Counted from the stretch's first letter, positions 16,992 through 26,482 are shown. The stretch is DNA of 64,000 nt from Shewanella sp. Isolate13 (GCF_022398325.1 NZ_JAKEVD010000023.1:1-64000), one strand, 5' to 3'. Made by a program: numbers and translations. The notes: generated by a model not told the origin, from the letters alone.

Positions 16992-17330
16992 TCTTCTTTT
17001 GAGGAGTGACTAAACCAGCCTAGAGCTATTTTTTTATGTGTGAATTTTGACGTTTGAATGAGAAGCCTCGTTGCGAGTCCTTACGTTTAGAGCCCTAGAA
17101 GCAAACACTAATGCTCTATGAGTAGTGTTTTTGCGAAGGTTAGCCAATGCTAAGGGCCAGTAAAACGGAGATAAATTCGTGAAACAGCCCCTAGAAAGTC
17201 GGTATTATTCTTTCCTCACCCAAGTATTACAAAAGTGAAACGGTAAATCAGGACTTTGTTAGGGGGCATCTAGGGATGTTCTTAGGCTTTCTAACGAATA
17301 CAAGTGCTTCAGTGCCAGTGTTAAGAGGCA
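16992..17330. other. Gene-free stretch with one hairpin
   Basis: No reading frame is credible. A terminator-like hairpin AAACACTA / TAGTGTTT with a T-run lies at 17101-17134. The rest is unassigned. Confidence 0.5.
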
Positions 17331-17355
17331 AAAAGCCCTAACGTGTAGGGCTTTT
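17331..17355 (-). terminator. Terminator of the tusDCBE operon
   Basis: AAAAGCCCTA / TAGGGCTTTT stem, 28 bases past the tusE stop codon on the minus strand. Confidence 0.85.
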
Positions 17356-17382
17356 CTTTTATGTACTTAATGCATCTTTATT

Positions 17383-17712
17383 TTAAATACATTTAGCAGG
17401 TTTAGGCAGACCCGCTATTTTAGTTGCCTGCTTGGCTGGACCGACTGGGAAGAGGGTATAGAGATATTTTGAGTTCCCCTTGTCTTCACCGAGCTTTTGA
17501 CCTATCGCTTTAACTAGCACGCGTATCGCTGGGCTTGTCTTAAATTCTAGGTAGAATTCGCGCACGAAGTTAATCACTTCCCAGTGCGCTTCGGTCAGTT
17601 CTATTTGTTCTTCCTTGGCGATCACTGGCGCTAGCTCAGGAGTCCAATCCGTGACTGATTTTAAATAGCCTTGATGATCGGTTTCTATCTGTTTTCCATT
17701 AAATTCTATCAT
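17383..17712 (-). CDS. tusE: TusE, sulfur-relay protein (DsrC family)
   Basis: 109 residues. The fold signature ([13 protein letters not shown]..., [19 protein letters not shown]) and the C-terminal PKPAKCI place it in TusE. The penultimate Cys108 is the sulfur acceptor that takes persulfide from TusBCD and passes it to MnmA for 2-thiolation of tRNA wobble uridines. The second C-terminal cysteine typical of true DsrC is absent, as expected for TusE. It is the last gene of tusDCBE, one base from tusB. Confidence 0.95.
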   Translation of the reverse strand: MIEFNGKQIETDHQGYLKSVTDWTPELAPVIAKEEQIELTEAHWEVINFVREFYLEFKTSPAIRVLVKAIGQKLGEDKGNSKYLYTLFPVGPAKQATKIAGLPKPAKCI

Positions 17713-17713
17713 T

Positions 17714-17995
17714 TTACCAACTAATTACTTTTTCATGCTCAAGGCTTAACTCAACAAACTCGTTATAGCTGACTTGCTTAACGTCCTTTAAATAATCTTG
17801 CAGACCACGAGCGTTAACGTCTTCTTGTAAGACTACGACGTTCAGATCTGCCAATTTTGCGCGCCACTCAGCCTTTAGTAAACAGTTAATCCCATTGCCA
17901 GACAATAAAATACTGTCGTTGTTCGTAATGTAACGCAGACAAGTACTAAGCGCACCACTCTGTTCCACCGAGTTTTGTATGTGATGTAATATCAT
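17714..17995 (-). CDS. tusB: TusB, sulfur-relay subunit (DsrH family)
   Basis: 93 residues, the usual TusB length, with the [10 protein letters not shown]-terminus and the [10 protein letters not shown] segment. It forms the TusBCD heterohexamer with TusC and TusD. Its ATG overlaps the tusC stop by one base, which implies translational coupling. Confidence 0.92.
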   Translation of the reverse strand: MILHHIQNSVEQSGALSTCLRYITNNDSILLSGNGINCLLKAEWRAKLADLNVVVLQEDVNARGLQDYLKDVKQVSYNEFVELSLEHEKVISW

Positions 17996-18351
17996 TAGAA
18001 AACTAGCACCTCATCAACTTCTGCAAGATGTTTTGAAATATCAGCCGGCAAGGCCGTTGTTACATCAATCCGTAAATCTTCTTGTTCAAGTCCAAGCGCT
18101 TGCATCGATTCTTGGCATACCAATACGGTTTCAATATCATAAAGCGACAAAGCACCTAAGGCAGCGATGTAATCTTTGCTACCAATTGATTCAGGATCTT
18201 GCTTCTTTAGTAGAGTCAGTATCCCTTCATCGCAAAAGAGCAGGCTCACTTCCTGCTCAAAGCTGGCACTTAATAATGATAGGTCAAGCCCTTCGCGGCC
18301 ATGGGCTGTGCCATGGGGAGCCTGTCTAAAGATGATACAAAGTTTCTTCAC
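17995..18351 (-). CDS. tusC: TusC, sulfur-relay subunit (DsrF family)
   Basis: 118 residues. KKLCIIFRQAPHGTAHGREGLD is a typical TusC N-terminus (APHG..GREGLD), and VLVCQESMQALGL matches the mid region. It is a structural part of TusBCD; the genes lie in the conserved D-C-B-E order. Confidence 0.93.
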   Translation of the reverse strand: MKKLCIIFRQAPHGTAHGREGLDLSLLSASFEQEVSLLFCDEGILTLLKKQDPESIGSKDYIAALGALSLYDIETVLVCQESMQALGLEQEDLRIDVTTALPADISKHLAEVDEVLVF

Positions 18352-18359
18352 TTACGCTC

Positions 18360-18749
18360 CTAAAAGCTAACGAGCCTGTCGGCAGTTTCAATTCCAGTCA
18401 CTAGCTCGCCTAATCCGCCCATAGTAAACGGTAGTTGCATATTCCAATGGCTATGCTGGTTCTCTTTTGCTTCAGACTCCGATAACACTCCACGGCGCAG
18501 CGCGGCAGAAACACAGTTAACCAAGGCGACACCGTGAAGCTGATGCAACTCAATCCATGCTTGCTTTAGATCGAACTCATCGCTGGCTGGAGAGTTGAGA
18601 TGATTGGTGTTAAGCACACCGTCCTGGTAGAAGAACACCTTTTCTATGGCGTGACCGTTTTCTATTGCGGCTTTAGCGAAGCGGTAGGCGCTATAACTCG
18701 ACGCACTGCCATAGGCTGCGGAGTTAACCTGAATAATGAATTTGCTCAT
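18360..18749 (-). CDS. tusD: TusD, sulfur-relay subunit with catalytic cysteine (DsrE family)
   Basis: 129 residues. The N-terminus FIIQVNSAAYGSASSYSAYR matches TusD, and the conserved catalytic cysteine is in LVNCVSAALRRGVL. It receives persulfide from TusA. It is the first gene of the operon, eight bases before tusC and separated from yccA by a terminator. Confidence 0.94.
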   Translation of the reverse strand: MSKFIIQVNSAAYGSASSYSAYRFAKAAIENGHAIEKVFFYQDGVLNTNHLNSPASDEFDLKQAWIELHQLHGVALVNCVSAALRRGVLSESEAKENQHSHWNMQLPFTMGGLGELVTGIETADRLVSF

Positions 18750-18752
18750 GGT

Positions 18753-18783
18753 AAAAAAAATGGCCCTGTAATAGGGCCATTTT
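18753..18783 (-). terminator. Terminator of yccA
   Basis: AAATGGCCCT / AGGGCCATTT stem, with an eight-base A-run on the plus strand that gives the T-run on the minus strand. It separates yccA from tusD. Confidence 0.9.
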
Positions 18784-18806
18784 AACTCAATTAAAATTAA
18801 TTGGTA

Positions 18807-19487
18807 TTAGTCATCACCACCAACACCCATTAAATGTAGTAGGGCGATGAATAGATTCAAGAAATCTAGGTATAAAGAGATGGTCGCACGAATGTAATTG
18901 GTTTCGCCGCCGTTAACAATTTTACTTGTATCGTAAAGAATAAAGCCAGTCATCAGCAGTGCGATACCCGCGTTAAGCGCCATAAACACCATGCCGTTAC
19001 CTAGGAATAGGTTTACTAGCAAGCCAACCACCATAATCACAAGACCAGCGATTAAGAAGCCGCGCATAAACGAGAAATCTTTTTTGGTCGTTACCGCATA
19101 CCCTGAAAGCGTCACGAAGATTAGCGAGGTTAAACCGAGTGCCTGCATGATTAGCTGTGGGCCGTTCGCCATGCCGGCGTAATGGTTTAGGATGTAACCC
19201 AGTGACGCACCTTGCATACCTGTAAATGCAAATACCCAGAAAATACCAGCGCTAGAGTCCGCTTTTCTAAGGGTTACGAATAACAGCACTAAGCTGCCGA
19301 GAGATAGACCTAGAGACATCATAGGGCTAATTGCTAATGCCATCGCCAAACCTGCGCACACTGCAGAAAACGCCAAGGTCATAGAAAGCAGCATATAAGT
19401 ATTTTTTAGCAGTTTGTTTACTTCAACTGAAGTACTGCTATACGCGGTTTGTTGTGTCATATCTTTCATATCTTTCTCCGAAGACAA
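18807..19487 (-). CDS. yccA: Bax-inhibitor-1 family membrane protein YccA
   Basis: 226 residues with seven predicted membrane segments and the BI-1 signature near the C-terminus (LNLFIALLHLMGVGGDD). The N-terminal 20 residues are polar and cytoplasmic. In E. coli YccA is a substrate and modulator of the FtsH protease, and its gene also neighbours tusE, so the context is conserved. It is a single-gene transcript closed by the hairpin at 18753. Confidence 0.93.
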   Translation of the reverse strand: MSSEKDMKDMTQQTAYSSTSVEVNKLLKNTYMLLSMTLAFSAVCAGLAMALAISPMMSLGLSLGSLVLLFVTLRKADSSAGIFWVFAFTGMQGASLGYILNHYAGMANGPQLIMQALGLTSLIFVTLSGYAVTTKKDFSFMRGFLIAGLVIMVVGLLVNLFLGNGMVFMALNAGIALLMTGFILYDTSKIVNGGETNYIRATISLYLDFLNLFIALLHLMGVGGDD

Positions 19488-19640
19488 ATTTTCAAGCTAT
19501 TTTGTTTGAACACGAGTTATACAAGGAGTTCCCTCAAGGTGAAAAAGAGTGACATTCCTATGTTAAGTAGTTGAATCATACAGCAGCTAACCTAAGGTAT
19601 AAAGCGCCTAACGTATAAAATAGACCCAAGTTAACCTTAG

Positions 19641-20543
19641 TTAATCTAACCAATCTTTATGTAACTTTTCAGTATCGCCTAAATAATCCAGCACCCAGGC
19701 CATAGCAGGTGACTTGTTGGTCGCATTCCAAGCCAAACAACAAGGGCTGGTTTTATTAGGTCGTTCAAGCTGTTTTTCTATTAGCGCACCAGTTTTGATA
19801 AATGGGAATGCAAAGTGGGCAGGCATGTAGCCAACACCAAGACCCTCTCTAAAACAGTTGATAGCTCTTATCCAATCCGGAACAACCAAACGTCTTTGGT
19901 TTTCTAATAGCCAGGTCATTCGTTTAGGGATCTCTCGAGAAGTATCCTCTAAACAGATAGAGGGGTACTGTCTCAATTCATCGTCCGTAAGCGGTCTATC
20001 AATATCTGCGAGAGGATGGTTTTTGCCTACGAGGAAACACCACTCTATTTCGCCCATATCCCTAAAGTGATAATCACCACCCACAGGTATCGCCGTTGTT
20101 GCACCAATGGCGATATCGCTTCGCCCTGTGGCTATCGACTCCCAGACGCCATTAAAGACTTCAATTCGGATAATGAGCTCGACATTATCGAAGGTGCGGT
20201 AAAAATCAGCAATCAGATTGCTGATCTTATCGGCTCTAACGATGTTATCTAACGCGATTGAAAGGGTCGGTTGCCAGCCATTAGCGACTCGAATGGTATC
20301 GGCTCGCATTGCGTCTATATCGGTGAGTAAGCTTCTAGACTGCTTAACGAAGTGTTCTCCTGCGGGCGTTAAGCTAACACTGCGGTGGTGCCTTACAAAC
20401 AGCACCACACCTAGCTCTTCTTCAATCTGCTTGACCGCGTAACTCACCGCGGAAGGGACTTTGTGTAACTTGTTTGCCGCAGCGGTAAAACTACCGACAC
20501 GGGCTACCATATCAATGAGTTGAAGGGACTGTTCTGAAAGCAT
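19641..20543 (-). CDS. punR: LysR-type regulator PunR
   Basis: 300 residues. HTH at about residues 5-64 (GSFTAAANKLHKVPSAVSYAV) and a LysR effector domain with EVFNGVWESIATG, DIAIGATTAIPVGG and LEDTSREIPKRMTWLLEN. These blocks match E. coli PunR (YdhB), the activator of the purine nucleoside exporter/importer punC. It is divergent from a PunC homologue, which supports the call. It probably responds to adenine-type purines. Confidence 0.92.
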   Translation of the reverse strand: MLSEQSLQLIDMVARVGSFTAAANKLHKVPSAVSYAVKQIEEELGVVLFVRHHRSVSLTPAGEHFVKQSRSLLTDIDAMRADTIRVANGWQPTLSIALDNIVRADKISNLIADFYRTFDNVELIIRIEVFNGVWESIATGRSDIAIGATTAIPVGGDYHFRDMGEIEWCFLVGKNHPLADIDRPLTDDELRQYPSICLEDTSREIPKRMTWLLENQRRLVVPDWIRAINCFREGLGVGYMPAHFAFPFIKTGALIEKQLERPNKTSPCCLAWNATNKSPAMAWVLDYLGDTEKLHKDWLD

Positions 20544-20580
20544 AGGTCACATCCTGCTGTGATTTTTTTTGAAGGCTAAT

Positions 20581-20600
20581 GTGAAAAATAAACGTTTCAC
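20581..20600. promoter_or_regulatory. Palindrome in the punR-punC intergenic region, probable operator
   Basis: GTGAAAAATAAACGTTTCAC has GTGAAA / TTTCAC arms and the LysR-type T-N11-A spacing. The core AAACGTTT also resembles the centre of a PurR box, but the outer positions do not fit. Regulation by PunR is inferred from position. Confidence 0.5.
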
Positions 20601-20661
20601 AGGGTTATAGCAAGTGTTTACACTGCGCGGCTTTAATAAATCACTATCTGAATTTCTATCT

Positions 20662-21906
20662 ATGAAACCTCTTATGAATGTTAAATACTTTATATTTTTA
20701 GCCTATCTTGCGCTACTAAGCATGCTAGGCTTTATTGCTACTGACATGTATTTGCCAGCATTCAAAGCAATTGAAGACACTATGGGGGCATCGCCATCAC
20801 AGGTTGCTATGTCTTTAACCTTTTTCTTAGCAGGATTGGCATTAGGCCAACTCCTTTATGGGCCACTAGTAGAACGCTTTGGTAAACGTAACTCACTCAT
20901 CCTCGGATTAGTGCTATTTGCGTTAGCGAGCTTTTCATTGTCTGTTAGTGACTCGATTCTAGTATTCAATATTTCTCGTTTTATGCAAGCATTAGGTGCC
21001 TGTTCTGCCGGTGTTATTTGGCAAGCGATTGTAATTGAAAAATATGATGCTTCTAAGGCACAGAGTGTGTTTTCTAATATCATGCCGTTAGTGGCATTAT
21101 CACCAGCACTCGCCCCAATTCTTGGTGCATTTATTCTTGAGAGTATGGGCTGGCAGAGCATTTTCATCACATTAACTGGTATGGCTGCGGTAATGATCCT
21201 ATTGACCGTCTGGTTTGTACCTGCAGAAACCAAAGTAATAAACCATGACAAGAAAGAGATCAGTTACTTCAATATCCTGAAGAATACAAAGTATTTAGGT
21301 AACGTTGTTATTTTTGGTGCTTGTTCAGGTGCGTTCTTCTCGTACCTAACACTGTGGCCTGTAGTGATGGAGCAACATGGTTTTGATGCGACAGCGATTG
21401 GACTGAGCTTTATTCCGCAAACCATTACATTCATTCTGGGTGGGTATGCGAGTAAAACTCTTATTCGTAAAGTTGGAGCGGAGAAAACCTTAAAGGTATT
21501 ACTATCTGTATTTGGCACCTGTGCTATGTCAATTGCTGTAGTGACTATCTTGCTAAAAGGTTTATCAATTTTTCCTTTATTGGCAATATTTTCAGTGCTT
21601 GCGGCGTGTAGCGGTGGCATTTACCCAATCGTGGTAAACGCTGCACTGCAAGAGTTCTCTGACAACGCTGCTAAAGCAGCGGGTTTACAGAACTTTCTAC
21701 AGATCAGCTTATCTTTTGGTGCATCAAGCCTAGTCGCTATCTGGGCGACAAGCGGTGAAGTGGCAATTGGTTGGGGGATCATGATCTGCTCGTTCATCGT
21801 CTTTATCGGCTACAAGCTGCGTAACTATAAGAATTGGAATGAGGTAAGCGAAGAGGTCGTAATGCCAGATCCAGCCCGTATTGCTATCCATCAGGATGAT
21901 AAATAG
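20662..21906 (+). CDS. punC: MFS purine nucleoside transporter PunC (Bcr/CflA family)
   Basis: 414 residues from ATG 20662. An upstream ATG-like frame reaches 20614 but has no ribosome binding site and would add a polar tail, so 20662 or 20674 is preferred. Twelve membrane segments are predicted. The first block LGFIATDMYLPAF is the Bcr/CflA signature; GPLVERFGKR is motif A; IMPLVALSPALAPILGAF is highly like E. coli PunC (YdhC). It is divergent from punR. The expected role is proton-driven movement of purine nucleosides. Confidence 0.92.
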   Translation: MKPLMNVKYFIFLAYLALLSMLGFIATDMYLPAFKAIEDTMGASPSQVAMSLTFFLAGLALGQLLYGPLVERFGKRNSLILGLVLFALASFSLSVSDSILVFNISRFMQALGACSAGVIWQAIVIEKYDASKAQSVFSNIMPLVALSPALAPILGAFILESMGWQSIFITLTGMAAVMILLTVWFVPAETKVINHDKKEISYFNILKNTKYLGNVVIFGACSGAFFSYLTLWPVVMEQHGFDATAIGLSFIPQTITFILGGYASKTLIRKVGAEKTLKVLLSVFGTCAMSIAVVTILLKGLSIFPLLAIFSVLAACSGGIYPIVVNAALQEFSDNAAKAAGLQNFLQISLSFGASSLVAIWATSGEVAIGWGIMICSFIVFIGYKLRNYKNWNEVSEEVVMPDPARIAIHQDDK

Positions 21907-21955
21907 TCAAACTGAGACGTTCTTGAGCAAAGTGTTATTTTCCTGAAATTATTAC

Positions 21956-21984
21956 TTTACAAGAACAATCGAGCGCTATATTAT
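21956..21984 (+). promoter_or_regulatory. Promoter of tRNA-Ser
   Basis: TTTACA, 17-base spacer, TATTAT, ending about 11 bases before the mature 5' end. Confidence 0.65.
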
Positions 21985-21995
21985 TCGCGGCGTTC

Positions 21996-22086
21996 GGAGA
22001 GATGGCAGAGTGGTCGAATGCACCGGTCTTGAAAACCGGCATGGGTTTGTAGCCCATCTAGGGTTCAAATCCCTATCTCTCCGCCA
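21996..22086 (+). tRNA. tRNA-Ser (anticodon TGA)
   Basis: 91 bases with a long variable arm (CATGGGTTTGTAGCCCATC) and encoded CCA. Acceptor GGAGAGA / TCTCTCC, anticodon loop TCTTGAAAA centre TGA. It reads UCA and related serine codons. Confidence 0.97.
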
Positions 22087-22093
22087 TACATAG

Positions 22094-22123
22094 AAAAGCC
22101 CGCTAATTTATAGCGGGCTTTTT
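22094..22123 (+). terminator. Terminator of tRNA-Ser
   Basis: AAAAGCCCGCTA / TAGCGGGCTTTT stem with a short AT loop and T tail. Confidence 0.93.
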
Positions 22124-22200
22124 GCTATCTGAAGCTAATTGATTGACCCCTAGGGTTCTAATTGTTTAGTACCACTTTCTCTTGCCCCCACAACTGACGG

Positions 22201-23085
22201 TTAACAAAACGCGTTTGCCTTTTGTTTCAAGAACTCAATCAAGGTACGCACTCGCAGTGGCATCAATGCTTTTTCTTGGTAAACAGCGTAAATTGGGATT
22301 TCTAAATCATGTACGTCTGGCAACAAGCGAACTAAATCACCACAGGCCATTTCTTCCTTCATCATAAAGCTCGGCATAATTGCAAAACCTAGGTGGTTGA
22401 GGACGAACGCTTTTACTGTTGCCGCGTTTCGAACACGCACTTTAGGGCTATGAGCAATACGAGTCACGTTCCCCAAGCTGTCGGTCATCAAAAGTTGTTT
22501 GTCGCCATGGACAATATGGTGGGTGATCCAGTCCAGTCGCAAAAGGTCTTCAGGTTTAGATACCGCTTCCACCTTACTGAGATAGGTTGGTGTGGCGCAA
22601 ATCATGTCACGGAAGTAACCCAATTTGACGGCGTACAAGCTGGAGTCTTCAAGTGCCGAAGAGGCTCGTAATGCGATATCACAGCGTGATTCTATTAGAT
22701 TGCTGTAACTGTCACTTTCGATAATGTCGAGTTTAATCTCAGGATAAAGGTGTAAGAATTCACTTAAGGTATCTACGAGTGCAGAAGTTGGCGTGGATAG
22801 ACGAATTGTGCCACTTGGGATCTGATTAGCATCTTGGGTTTCTGCATTCGCTTCTGAGGCAATATCTCCAATTAGCTTGCACTTTTCGTAATAGCGCAAT
22901 CCAGCATCGGTAAGAGAAAGCGAGCGAGTCGTGCGGTGGAGCAGGCGGGTGTTCAATGAATGTTCGAGCTTAGACACAATTTGCGAGACTCGAGCTTTGC
23001 CGATACTTAGATCATCAGCGGCCTGAGTAAAGGATTGTCGTTCTGCCACTTTAGCAAAGACCATCATGTCATCGAGTGAAATCAT
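22201..23085 (-). CDS. LysR-type transcriptional regulator
   Basis: 294 residues. HTH at residues ~1-60 (ERQSFTQAADDLSIGKARVSQIV), then RLLHRTTRSLSLTDAG, the motif of the large AaeR/DmlR-like branch, and a periplasmic-binding-like effector domain (PSGTIRLSTPTSAL). It is divergent from the NmrA-like gene at 23253 and probably controls it. The effector is unknown. Confidence 0.88.
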   Translation of the reverse strand: MISLDDMMVFAKVAERQSFTQAADDLSIGKARVSQIVSKLEHSLNTRLLHRTTRSLSLTDAGLRYYEKCKLIGDIASEANAETQDANQIPSGTIRLSTPTSALVDTLSEFLHLYPEIKLDIIESDSYSNLIESRCDIALRASSALEDSSLYAVKLGYFRDMICATPTYLSKVEAVSKPEDLLRLDWITHHIVHGDKQLLMTDSLGNVTRIAHSPKVRVRNAATVKAFVLNHLGFAIMPSFMMKEEMACGDLVRLLPDVHDLEIPIYAVYQEKALMPLRVRTLIEFLKQKANAFC

Positions 23086-23252
23086 ACTTTTTATTGTTTA
23101 GCTTAAATTAACAATCAGTTTAATCAAAGACTAATTATCTATCAATCATCAAACGATATAGTGTCTCCATCAAAAGCGGGAAAGCTAACACATCAAGGCA
23201 AACCTGCACTTAATCAGATGAAATCGCTCTAAAAATGAATGGAGAAACACAC

Positions 23253-24152
23253 ATGACAGAACGAAAAATTTTAGTAACAGGTGGATCAGGCAAATTAGGT
23301 ACAGCAGTCGTAAAAATGCTACTCGAAGACTTCGATGTCCAACCTAAGCAACTCATTGTTACAACACGTAAAGCGGACAAGCTTAGATCATTATCAGAAA
23401 AAGGCGTAGACGTTCGTGAGGCAGACTTTACCAGCCTAGAATCACTAGAGAAAGCATTTAAAGGTGCAAATAGCATGCTGCTGATCAGTATTGATGCTTC
23501 TGGACCACGCACTCAAGCCCATTTAAATGCCGTAGAGGCAGCAGAAAAAGTCGGCGTTAGCCATATTGTTTATACCTCAATGCCCTCGGCAGAGAATTCT
23601 CCAGTAATATTTGCGCACGAACATGATGCAACCGAGAAGGCGATTAAACAAAGCGCAATTGCAAACGCAACAATCTTGCGCAACAACTGGTACTTTGAAA
23701 ATGTATCAGAGTACTTTGCTAGCATTCTACAATCGGGCCAATGGCTAACTTCGGCCGCTGAAGGGCGCTCAGCCCAGCTTTCACGTACAGACTTGGCCTA
23801 CGCAGGGGCTTCGGCGCTTATAAAGCCTATAGAAGGTAAAGTCACGTTACCGATGAATGGCGTGCAATCGATGACACATGCAGCAATGGCAAAAGTTATA
23901 GACAAAGTTCTGGGTACTTCAATAAACATGGTGCATTTATCAGACGAAGATTACCGAGCACAGTTAGTGTCATTTGAATTGCCAACACCAATCGTAGACT
24001 TGTGTGTGACTATGGATAAACATAACCGCGGCAATTTCTCAGATGGCACGAGTGAAGCGTTTGAAAAACTGACTGGCAAGCAACCACAAAGTTTTGAGGC
24101 TTGGCTGAACGAGAACGAAGTGGAGTTAAAGAGCGTAATGCAATCTCGTTAA
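23253..24152 (+). CDS. NmrA-like NAD(P)-binding protein (QorB-like atypical SDR)
   Basis: 299 residues from ATG 23253, chosen because GGAGAA lies seven bases upstream; an in-frame ATG at 23235 lies before that site. The cofactor motif is ILVTGGSGKLGTAVV. HIVYTSMPSAE and ATILRNNWYFEN are typical of NmrA/QorB proteins, which use NAD(P)H to reduce quinones or act as redox sensors. There is no YxxxK dyad of classical SDRs. It is divergent from a LysR regulator. Substrate unknown. Confidence 0.85.
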   Translation: MTERKILVTGGSGKLGTAVVKMLLEDFDVQPKQLIVTTRKADKLRSLSEKGVDVREADFTSLESLEKAFKGANSMLLISIDASGPRTQAHLNAVEAAEKVGVSHIVYTSMPSAENSPVIFAHEHDATEKAIKQSAIANATILRNNWYFENVSEYFASILQSGQWLTSAAEGRSAQLSRTDLAYAGASALIKPIEGKVTLPMNGVQSMTHAAMAKVIDKVLGTSINMVHLSDEDYRAQLVSFELPTPIVDLCVTMDKHNRGNFSDGTSEAFEKLTGKQPQSFEAWLNENEVELKSVMQSR

Positions 24153-24511
24153 TCTAACGCCTTTTAGAAGTGTGTTAAGGAGAACCACTTCATCGAGCAG
24201 TTGTGGGATAGCAGCATCTTAGCGCAATAGCACTAAGGTGTTGCTATCAACTAATGAATTTAAACAGCTCATAGAAAATAAGTGTGTTACTAACAAGGCA
24301 ACATTGACTAGTTTCCAGTATTTGAGAAGCCCTGAAGTCTATCAATGAGTCGTTTCAATTAGACCAGTATTTAATGTCGACATAAATTAACATATTGATA
24401 TATTGATAATTTATGCGGTTTTGCACTAGATCTGATTTAAACTTGCTATTAACGCACATAAACAATAATGGCAGTCTCAGTTAATCAAAGACCCCTCTAT
24501 AAGAATGTGTT
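24153..24511. other. Intergenic region, no gene seen
   Basis: About 360 bases between the NmrA-like gene and the end of the next LysR gene. It is AT-rich with no reading frame and no strong T-tailed hairpin. Confidence 0.45.
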
Positions 24512-25468
24512 CTATTTTCTGTTACTAGGAAGATACATCTTGTCGAAATTGGGAATATTGCGTTCCCATACGGGGATATCTTCACCAATAACCGATTTTA
24601 GTACATCGATAAACAGTTTAGTCTTGATGGGCGCATCACGGTGGGGATATACCGCATAGAAGGTGCCAAAGTCCTCCAGTGCTAAATGGGTCATAATCGG
24701 AATGAGTTGACCTTCAATGATCTCATTTTGAATCATTTGTGCCGTCACGACTGCAAGTGTATTACCGGCTACAGCGCTCTTAACGACCATCTCCACATCA
24801 TTTACCTTGTAGGCTGTTTTGAGATGAAAGCTCTGTTCATTGAGTTTGTCATCGAGGTAATTGAATTTATCGATGAGCAAACCGGGGGATGAATAAATGG
24901 TGGCGGGTGCGGCCTGCAACTTATCTAGGGTATCGATACCACCATGTCTCTCAATAAACTCAGGTGATGCGACGATTAACAGGCGACTCCTGGCTATTTT
25001 TCGACAAATTAAGCTTGAGCTTTTTGGCTTTCCGATACGAAAACCAATATCGAAACCCTCTTGCACAATATCGACGACTTTATCTTCTAGCCTAAGCTCA
25101 CATTGGATTTCAGGATACTTTGTTTGAAAGATTGATATCGCGTCCTGAACATATTGGCGCCCAAACATCATCGAACTGCTTATTCTTAATAACCCCCTCG
25201 GTTCAGAGTGATAGTTTTGTGCGAGCCTGTGGGTATTGTCCAGTAACTCTCGCAGCAGTTTCGCTTGATTGACTATCTCATTGCCTGCAGCGGTTAGAGA
25301 TAGTGAGCGGGTTGTTCTATTGAGCAGGCGAACCCCAAGTTCACTTTCTAACCGGCCAATTTGTTTTGAGACCACAGAGCGATCGAGGTTTCTCCGTTCG
25401 GCAACATTGGTAAATGAGCCTAACTGGACAACCTCGAGTAATAATAATAATCGACTAGAAAAATCCAT
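24512..25468 (-). CDS. LysR-type transcriptional regulator
   Basis: 318 residues from ATG 25468. The open frame extends 11 codons further, but GAGGAG just before 25468 and the usual LysR N-terminus (MDFSSRLLLLLEVVQLGSFT) favour this start. HTH residues include RNLDRSVVSKQIGRLE, then RLLNRTTRSLSLTAAG. The effector domain carries GFDIGFRIGKP. It is divergent from the crotonase gene at 25658, its likely target. Confidence 0.88.
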   Translation of the reverse strand: MDFSSRLLLLLEVVQLGSFTNVAERRNLDRSVVSKQIGRLESELGVRLLNRTTRSLSLTAAGNEIVNQAKLLRELLDNTHRLAQNYHSEPRGLLRISSSMMFGRQYVQDAISIFQTKYPEIQCELRLEDKVVDIVQEGFDIGFRIGKPKSSSLICRKIARSRLLIVASPEFIERHGGIDTLDKLQAAPATIYSSPGLLIDKFNYLDDKLNEQSFHLKTAYKVNDVEMVVKSAVAGNTLAVVTAQMIQNEIIEGQLIPIMTHLALEDFGTFYAVYPHRDAPIKTKLFIDVLKSVIGEDIPVWERNIPNFDKMYLPSNRK

Positions 25469-25657
25469 CGCTCCTCGATACCTCTCACGTATTAGAGCCA
25501 ATACAAAACCTATTGGTGCATAATTAGCACCAGTATTGTGTAGATATTAGTGTTTTTCCACATCAATACAAGTTTTATAGTGACTTCATCGAAACGATAA
25601 CAGCTCTTTCGTTTAAACATTTTATGAGCTGATTGTCCTATAAATGAGGAAATGACT

Positions 25658-26482
25658 ATGAATACTACAATGACTGCATTATCAATTACTAATCACATGG
25701 GTGTTGCAACCGTTGAAATTAATAATCCACCTGTGAATGTATTAACTATCAACCTAATCAACGAGATTAATGAGTACGTGCTCAGCTTAAAAGACGATCG
25801 TGAGACGAAAGTTGTGGTGTTTAAATCCATGCATGAATCCTTCTTTTTAGCTCACCTAGATCTTAATGTGATTAATGGTAGCCAAGGAGGTCAAGCTGCC
25901 TCCATTGAGTTCAACCACATGATCGCCAACATTAAAGCGATGAAGCAAGTATCTGTTGCCGTGGTTGATGGTGTTGCTCGCGGAGGAGGAAACGAATTTG
26001 TAATGGCTTGTGATTTAGCTTACGCCACCGAAAATGCGGCATTTGCACAGCCTGAGATCCACGTGAACATTCCAACAGGTGGGCAAGGAGCGGTGCAGTT
26101 CGCACGTCGAATGGGTAAAAACAAGGCACTACAAGCGCTATTACTGGGTAATGATTTTACTGCACAGCAGGCCGAAAGCTTAAACATCATCACTCAATTC
26201 GTACCCAAAGCAGAGATGGACGAATTTTTAACAGTGACTCTTGGAGTGATTAGCCGATTAGAGGTGCGTGATATCGTGATGTACAAGGAAATTATCAGCA
26301 CATCGATTAAAGATGAAGAGGCGGGAGCCGAGTTAGAATTGCGCTATTTCTTAGAGCGAGCTAAAGAGCAAAAGACAGAAGCTATTATCGCCGCATTTCT
26401 TAAGCACGGTGGTCAAACCGAACGTGAGGCTAAAGATATTCAGGGTATTTTTGTGGATACCGCTGCAGAGCTAACGCAATAA
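25658..26482 (+). CDS. Enoyl-CoA hydratase/isomerase family protein (crotonase fold)
   Basis: 274 residues from ATG 25658, which has GAGGA at a good distance; ATG 25652 is too close to it. The crotonase core is seen as VEINNPPVNVLT, the first oxyanion-hole strand ESFFLAHLDL, and the second GVARGGGNEFVMACD. The usual catalytic-glutamate segment (LGLIPGxGGTQ) reads VNIPTGGQGAVQF, so classical hydratase chemistry is doubtful. There are no thiolase or acyl-CoA dehydrogenase genes nearby. It is probably controlled by the divergent LysR gene. Confidence 0.85.
   Translation: MNTTMTALSITNHMGVATVEINNPPVNVLTINLINEINEYVLSLKDDRETKVVVFKSMHESFFLAHLDLNVINGSQGGQAASIEFNHMIANIKAMKQVSVAVVDGVARGGGNEFVMACDLAYATENAAFAQPEIHVNIPTGGQGAVQFARRMGKNKALQALLLGNDFTAQQAESLNIITQFVPKAEMDEFLTVTLGVISRLEVRDIVMYKEIISTSIKDEEAGAELELRYFLERAKEQKTEAIIAAFLKHGGQTEREAKDIQGIFVDTAAELTQ

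Noticed and set aside
17101..17134. Small RNA gene in the gap before tusE
   Set aside because: A terminator-like hairpin is present, but no promoter or conserved upstream body could be recognised.
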